Shown piece by piece: positions 60,477 through 64,000 of a DNA stretch of 64,000 nucleotides. Position numbers and translations under genes: made by a program. A model generated the notes under the pieces. It saw only the letters and a list, made by a program, of their open reading frames with translations. It did no database searches and had not been told where the DNA came from. Position 1 is the first letter of the stretch; each line of letters starts with the position of its first letter. Origin of the DNA: Alitta virens (Eukaryota > Annelida > Polychaeta > Phyllodocida > Nereididae); the NCBI GenBank assembly GCA_932294295.1, contig OW028584.1, positions 25,157,638 through 25,221,637 of the forward strand. Reading direction: 5' to 3'.

Positions 60477-60814
60477 GTTGACAAGTCAGTACAGCACTGG
60501 GCTATGAGGGGCTCGGCGTACAAATTTGCTATTTATCTGAGGCAGTGGTGAAAATGGCCCAACGGGCCAATCAGCTTCAAGTTCGATATTTTGTTCACGG
60601 TTTTATTGGGTCAGGAGCCCGAGCCAACTGACTGGGCCAGGGAGGCTCGGGTCCCAGAGTGCATAACTGACAGGAACATGTGGGATGGAGATCAAAGGGA
60701 GCGGCAGAGAGGGAGCAAGGCATGTGTGGTGGAGGAAGGCTGAAAGGAGAAGGAGAAAAAATTGTTAATGCAATGGAAATTTGTTATTGGACGTTATAAG
60801 TCAGTGTTGATGTA

Positions 60815-63652
60815 TTACCTGGGTTTTGTGAAGGGGAAGGGAAGTCTTCTGATTTGGGAGAGTCTGGCATTTAGTTGTAGAGTGAGGGGGGAGTCTTGGT
60901 ATCTAAGGAGTGATTTGGCATGGAGAGCATGGAGTCTGGGTTCAATCATATCCAGCTGGGCTCTTCTGTGGAGTTCTGAAATGGTAATTCTAGAAGTACC
61001 TGGGGTGTATCTGATTTTAAGGGCAACACGAAGAGCTTTGTTCTGGGCAATCTGGAGTTGTTGGAGAGCTGCTCTAGAGGCATGGATTGTAGTGGGGTAA
61101 CCTGTTTCTAGAATTGGGCGGATAAAAGTTTTATATAAGTGGAGAAGGGTCTCGGAGCTGCATCCCCAGTCAGTACCACTGAGACGACGAAGCAAGTTGA
61201 TTCTCCTTTCGGCATCACGGCGTTTTAGCTTGCAGTGATGGAGGATATTGATGGTCTTTCCGAGGAATTTAGCTCCGAGGAAGCTGACTTCTGAAATTGA
61301 GACTTGAATTGGGGTGTTAAATAAGGTGAGGGTGGAAATGACTTGAATCCGACGACCTGTAAAGAAGGTAAGTTGGGTTTTGGAAGCATTAAGTTTAATA
61401 CGCCATTTGCAGCACCAGGATTCCAGTTTGTCCAAGGCAGTTTGAAGCTCAGCTTGGATTTTAGTGAAGACCCTGTGGTTGTTACGTTTGGTGTTTCTGA
61501 AAGAAACCCAAAGTGCAAGGTCGTCAGCATACTGGGAAACCTGGACTGCTTCTGAGTCTGAATGGGAGAAAGGAATATCGTTAACGAAAATATTGAAAAG
61601 AATGGGGCTGAGTACCGAACCCTGGGGGGTGCCAGCTTCCAGGTGGACTGGTGTTGAGGTGGTTTTGCCTACTCTGACAGCTATGGATCTGTCGTGGAGA
61701 TATGACGAGAGAAACCGTCTGACCTTGACTGGCATGTCAAGCTGGCTGACTTTATAACGCAGACCATCTTGCCATACCGAGTCGAAGGCCTTCTCGACAT
61801 CGAGAAAGATTGCTCCCGTCGTCCATCCGTGGGTGGTGGCTGTTTTAGCTTCCATAGCTAGTCTGTGTAGGTGTTCACCGGCTTCTTTTCTGGGCAGATA
61901 GGCTCTCTGCCAGGGGTTGAGTTGATCTGAAATGGTAAGATGGGAGATTAGTTTGGATGAGATGGTTTTTTCTAGGAGTTTACCCAGACATCTGATCAGG
62001 CTGATGGGACGATTGTTCCCTGGAGTGAGAGGATCCTTCCCAGGTTTCGGGATCATCACTCCAATGGCAGCTTTCCAGAGTGTGGGGAAGTAACCTATCT
62101 GCAAAAGAAAGTGAAAGAATTTAGAAATGAATTTCAGACCAATATTTGGGAGCTGCTTGAGAATCACGTATCCAATGCCGTCTTCACCAGGGGAGGTGTT
62201 CTTGCATTTAGATAGGATTCTCAGGAGCTCCGTGCTAGACAGTCGAAGTAGTAAGTCGTGGTCGTCACCGTCTTCGTCTTCAACTTCCCACTGGGGAGTG
62301 AAGAGGTGGTGGTGGTCGGAGACGTAGTTGGTTACTGTCTGGAAGTGTTGTTGGTCGAAGTGTGGGGCTGTGTTGATCTGGTGGACTTTGTGGAGATGAT
62401 CAGCGAAGCCATTTGCTGTGTCTAGGTCAGAGGTTGAAGGTAGACCAGTGGAAAGGTGGACTCGTTGGGGTTTGCGTTCGCCTGTGGTGGAGGAGGTTAG
62501 ACGTTTGAACTGTTTCCAGAACTTAGGTGCATCTCTGTGGTCCAGCGAGTCGCAGGCAGCTTTCCACTGGGTCTTTCTCTCTTCGTTGATGGCAGCAGCG
62601 AGTCTACGTTTGATGGCCATGTAGACCGAGCGGATGATGAGGGAACCAGGGTTTCTCTGAGCGAGTCTCCTGGCTCTCCGCTTTTTTCTGATCAGTTGAA
62701 GTGTTTCATGAGAGACCTTGAAACCCCACTTCTTGATAGGCCTGATAGGACAGGCTTTCTCAAGGGAGGTCTCAAGGACATCATGAAGGTAGTCCACTAC
62801 TTCATCTGCAATGAAAGAGTTAGAGATTTCAGTTGGTTGGAACATTAGAATTTTGGTGGTGATCTCCTGTTTAAAGATGTCCCAGTTGGCTCGGCGGAGG
62901 TTCCTAGCCATCTGGATGGTGGGTAGAGGGCTGGAATTTCCCTGTAAAGTAATATGGAGGGGGAGATGGTCGCTGCCGATGTCATCTCCAACCCAGAGGT
63001 CTTGTAGCTTGGAAGCCACTGCTGGGGTAGCAATGGCTAGGTCAAGGAGGGCTGAAGTACCTCTGGCAGTGCTGAGGTGGGTTGAAGTTCCACCGGCATT
63101 TAGCAGCTCGAGACGGTTGGACTGTAAAATTGAATAAAGTTCATTTCCTCTGGAATTAGAGGTCCTGTTATTAATATAAGGGTGGTGGGCATTGTAATCT
63201 CCTAAGAAAATGCAGTGCCTATATTTAGTTAAAAAGAAATGAAAAAGGTCGTTAGTGATATGGGAGTTGGAATAGGGTGGGATATAGTGGGTGATGATGG
63301 CAAGTTCACCCAGGGTGGGGATAGCTAGAGTGATGGCTGCAATATCCTGTTTGAAAAAATCAGTGTTAATATGGGAGAAGGGGAGATCTTCTTTGCAGTA
63401 AATGGCAGCGCCACCATTGCCCTCAGTTCCATCTTTCCTGGCGGCTAGCTTGTATCCATGGATACGGCTAGCGAGACAGTTTGGGTGGAGATGTGTCTCG
63501 TTGAGGAGGAGGACGTCGGGTGAGGTCTCAGCAGCATACTGTGTGAGAGTAAACTGCTTTGCCCTGATGTGCTGGATGTTAATCTGCATCAGATGGGCCA
63601 TACCTGTAGTTAGAGTGGAGGGTTGGGTGGGGAGGGATGGGGTGTAAGACAT
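60815..63652 (-). CDS. Retrotransposon ORF2: AP endonuclease and reverse transcriptase
   Basis: A 945-residue intact polyprotein. An apurinic-type endonuclease occupies about residues 22-237, with motifs INIQ (24-27), LLNETHL (E52), GDYNAHH (D152, N154, H156) and GSDHLP (D228, H229). The reverse transcriptase spans about 490-770, with FLDVEKAFD (D618), GTPQGSVLSP (from 684) and the catalytic YADD (708-711). No RNase H domain follows, and the C-terminus is basic. The order EN-RT without RNase H fits the Jockey group; clade placement needs a tree. The enzyme would nick the target and prime reverse transcription from the cut. The intact frame suggests recent activity. The ATG at 63652 overlaps the ORF1 stop. 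Confidence 0.95.
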   Translation of the reverse strand: MSYTPSLPTQPSTLTTGMAHLMQINIQHIRAKQFTLTQYAAETSPDVLLLNETHLHPNCLASRIHGYKLAARKDGTEGNGGAAIYCKEDLPFSHINTDFFKQDIAAITLAIPTLGELAIITHYIPPYSNSHITNDLFHFFLTKYRHCIFLGDYNAHHPYINNRTSNSRGNELYSILQSNRLELLNAGGTSTHLSTARGTSALLDLAIATPAVASKLQDLWVGDDIGSDHLPLHITLQGNSSPLPTIQMARNLRRANWDIFKQEITTKILMFQPTEISNSFIADEVVDYLHDVLETSLEKACPIRPIKKWGFKVSHETLQLIRKKRRARRLAQRNPGSLIIRSVYMAIKRRLAAAINEERKTQWKAACDSLDHRDAPKFWKQFKRLTSSTTGERKPQRVHLSTGLPSTSDLDTANGFADHLHKVHQINTAPHFDQQHFQTVTNYVSDHHHLFTPQWEVEDEDGDDHDLLLRLSSTELLRILSKCKNTSPGEDGIGYVILKQLPNIGLKFISKFFHFLLQIGYFPTLWKAAIGVMIPKPGKDPLTPGNNRPISLIRCLGKLLEKTISSKLISHLTISDQLNPWQRAYLPRKEAGEHLHRLAMEAKTATTHGWTTGAIFLDVEKAFDSVWQDGLRYKVSQLDMPVKVRRFLSSYLHDRSIAVRVGKTTSTPVHLEAGTPQGSVLSPILFNIFVNDIPFSHSDSEAVQVSQYADDLALWVSFRNTKRNNHRVFTKIQAELQTALDKLESWCCKWRIKLNASKTQLTFFTGRRIQVISTLTLFNTPIQVSISEVSFLGAKFLGKTINILHHCKLKRRDAERRINLLRRLSGTDWGCSSETLLHLYKTFIRPILETGYPTTIHASRAALQQLQIAQNKALRVALKIRYTPGTSRITISELHRRAQLDMIEPRLHALHAKSLLRYQDSPLTLQLNARLSQIRRLPFPFTKPR

Positions 63653-64000
63653 TAATAAAGTGATTTAATGAGTTTTGGTGACATACTAACTTTGTACATG
63701 GTAGATACAGTTACCGAGATGATTTCAAGTATGGTGTCTTCTGAGGTCTCTGGATGGAGAGGAGTAAGGATCTTGGATAGAACTTGCGAGATGCAAGCTG
63801 CTATCCTGGTGGCATCCAGGAGGTTGGCGGGGGGGGAGATTTTCTGGGTGGTGGCAGATTCCTTGGATCTCTTGTTCATTAGTGCTTCCTTGTAGCTGGG
63901 GCAGCCGGAGAAGGAAGCAGGATGCTGGCCACTGCAGTTAGTGCAGGAAGGCTGCTCGGGAGGAGCAGCACATTCCTTGTGCCCATGCCCTAGGCCACAT
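63652..64000 (-). CDS. Retrotransposon ORF1 (gag-like), C-terminal part
   Basis: The frame is open from the window edge (codon at 63999) to TAA at 63654-63652. It contains the end of one CCHC zinc knuckle (CGLGHGHKEC, about 63970-63999) and a further Cys/His cluster CTNCSGQHPASFSGC, typical of nucleic-acid-binding ORF1 proteins of Jockey-like elements. About 80 more residues follow, with no recognised domain. The internal ATG at 63879 is not the true start. The stop and the ORF2 start share one base in TAATG. Confidence 0.88.
   Translation of the reverse strand, partial: CGLGHGHKECAAPPEQPSCTNCSGQHPASFSGCPSYKEALMNKRSKESATTQKISPPANLLDATRIAACISQVLSKILTPLHPETSEDTILEIISVTVSTMYKVSMSPKLIKSLY

Larger units (their letters stand above)
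60596..64000 (-). mobile_element. Jockey-like non-LTR retrotransposon (5' end beyond window)
   Basis: Histone spacer sequence stops after GATATTTTGTT (60585-60595) and element sequence follows. On the minus strand it contains the end of a zinc-knuckle ORF1, a full ORF2 with endonuclease and reverse transcriptase, and a short 3' UTR with AATAAA (60602-60607) a few bases from the junction. No poly(A) tail or LTR is visible. The 3' end is 79 nt shorter than that of the fragment at 28777. The 5' end and any target-site duplication lie outside the window. Confidence 0.92.

Overview
The window is a metazoan tandem histone array. Each unit is about 5.8-5.9 kb and carries four replication-dependent core histone genes (H3, H4, H2B, H2A; no introns, each followed by a histone 3' stem-loop and a purine-rich downstream element) plus one 5S rRNA gene. 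No linker histone H1 is present. The histone proteins are invertebrate/spiralian-like (H2A lacks an SQ tail, H3 is the H3.2 type), but the species cannot be fixed from the sequence.

Layout of one unit along the + strand: H2A(+) converges on H3(-); then 5S rRNA(-), a (TGAC)n microsatellite, a splice-acceptor/polyA-signal segment(+), an unrecognised promoter plus short ORF ending in a splice donor(+), H4(-), a compound (GATA)n/(GATG)n microsatellite, H2B(-), and a divergent H2B/H2A promoter built on a 26-bp perfect inverted repeat. H4-to-H4 spacings are 5865, 5865, 5863, 5855, 6215 (retrotransposon insertion), 5859 and 5868 bp before an assembly gap, then 5833 and 5805 bp after it. The array falls into block A (1-46632) and block B (46833-60595). 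They differ in spacers and microsatellite lengths but encode identical histones, as expected from concerted evolution with purifying selection.

From about 39.8 kb to the 200-N gap (46633-46832) the sequence picks up many single-base indels that break H2B, H2A, H3, H4 and the short ORF. These look like poor consensus at a contig end rather than true pseudogenes. The flanks of the gap do not fit a 200-base distance.

Two copies of one Jockey-like non-LTR retrotransposon are inserted in the H2B/H2A spacer, both on the minus strand. One is a 342-bp 5'-truncated copy at 28777 with a target-site duplication. The other is a long copy starting at 60596 and running off the window, with an intact 945-aa endonuclease/reverse transcriptase and the C-terminus of a zinc-knuckle ORF1 linked by a TAATG stop/start overlap.

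The most unusual points are: (1) the conserved + strand exon-like segments lie in permuted order, so a transcript would have to splice across a unit boundary, with histone and 5S genes inside its intron; (2) paired GGTGAAAAT motifs are spaced 195-199 bp apart upstream of every histone gene.
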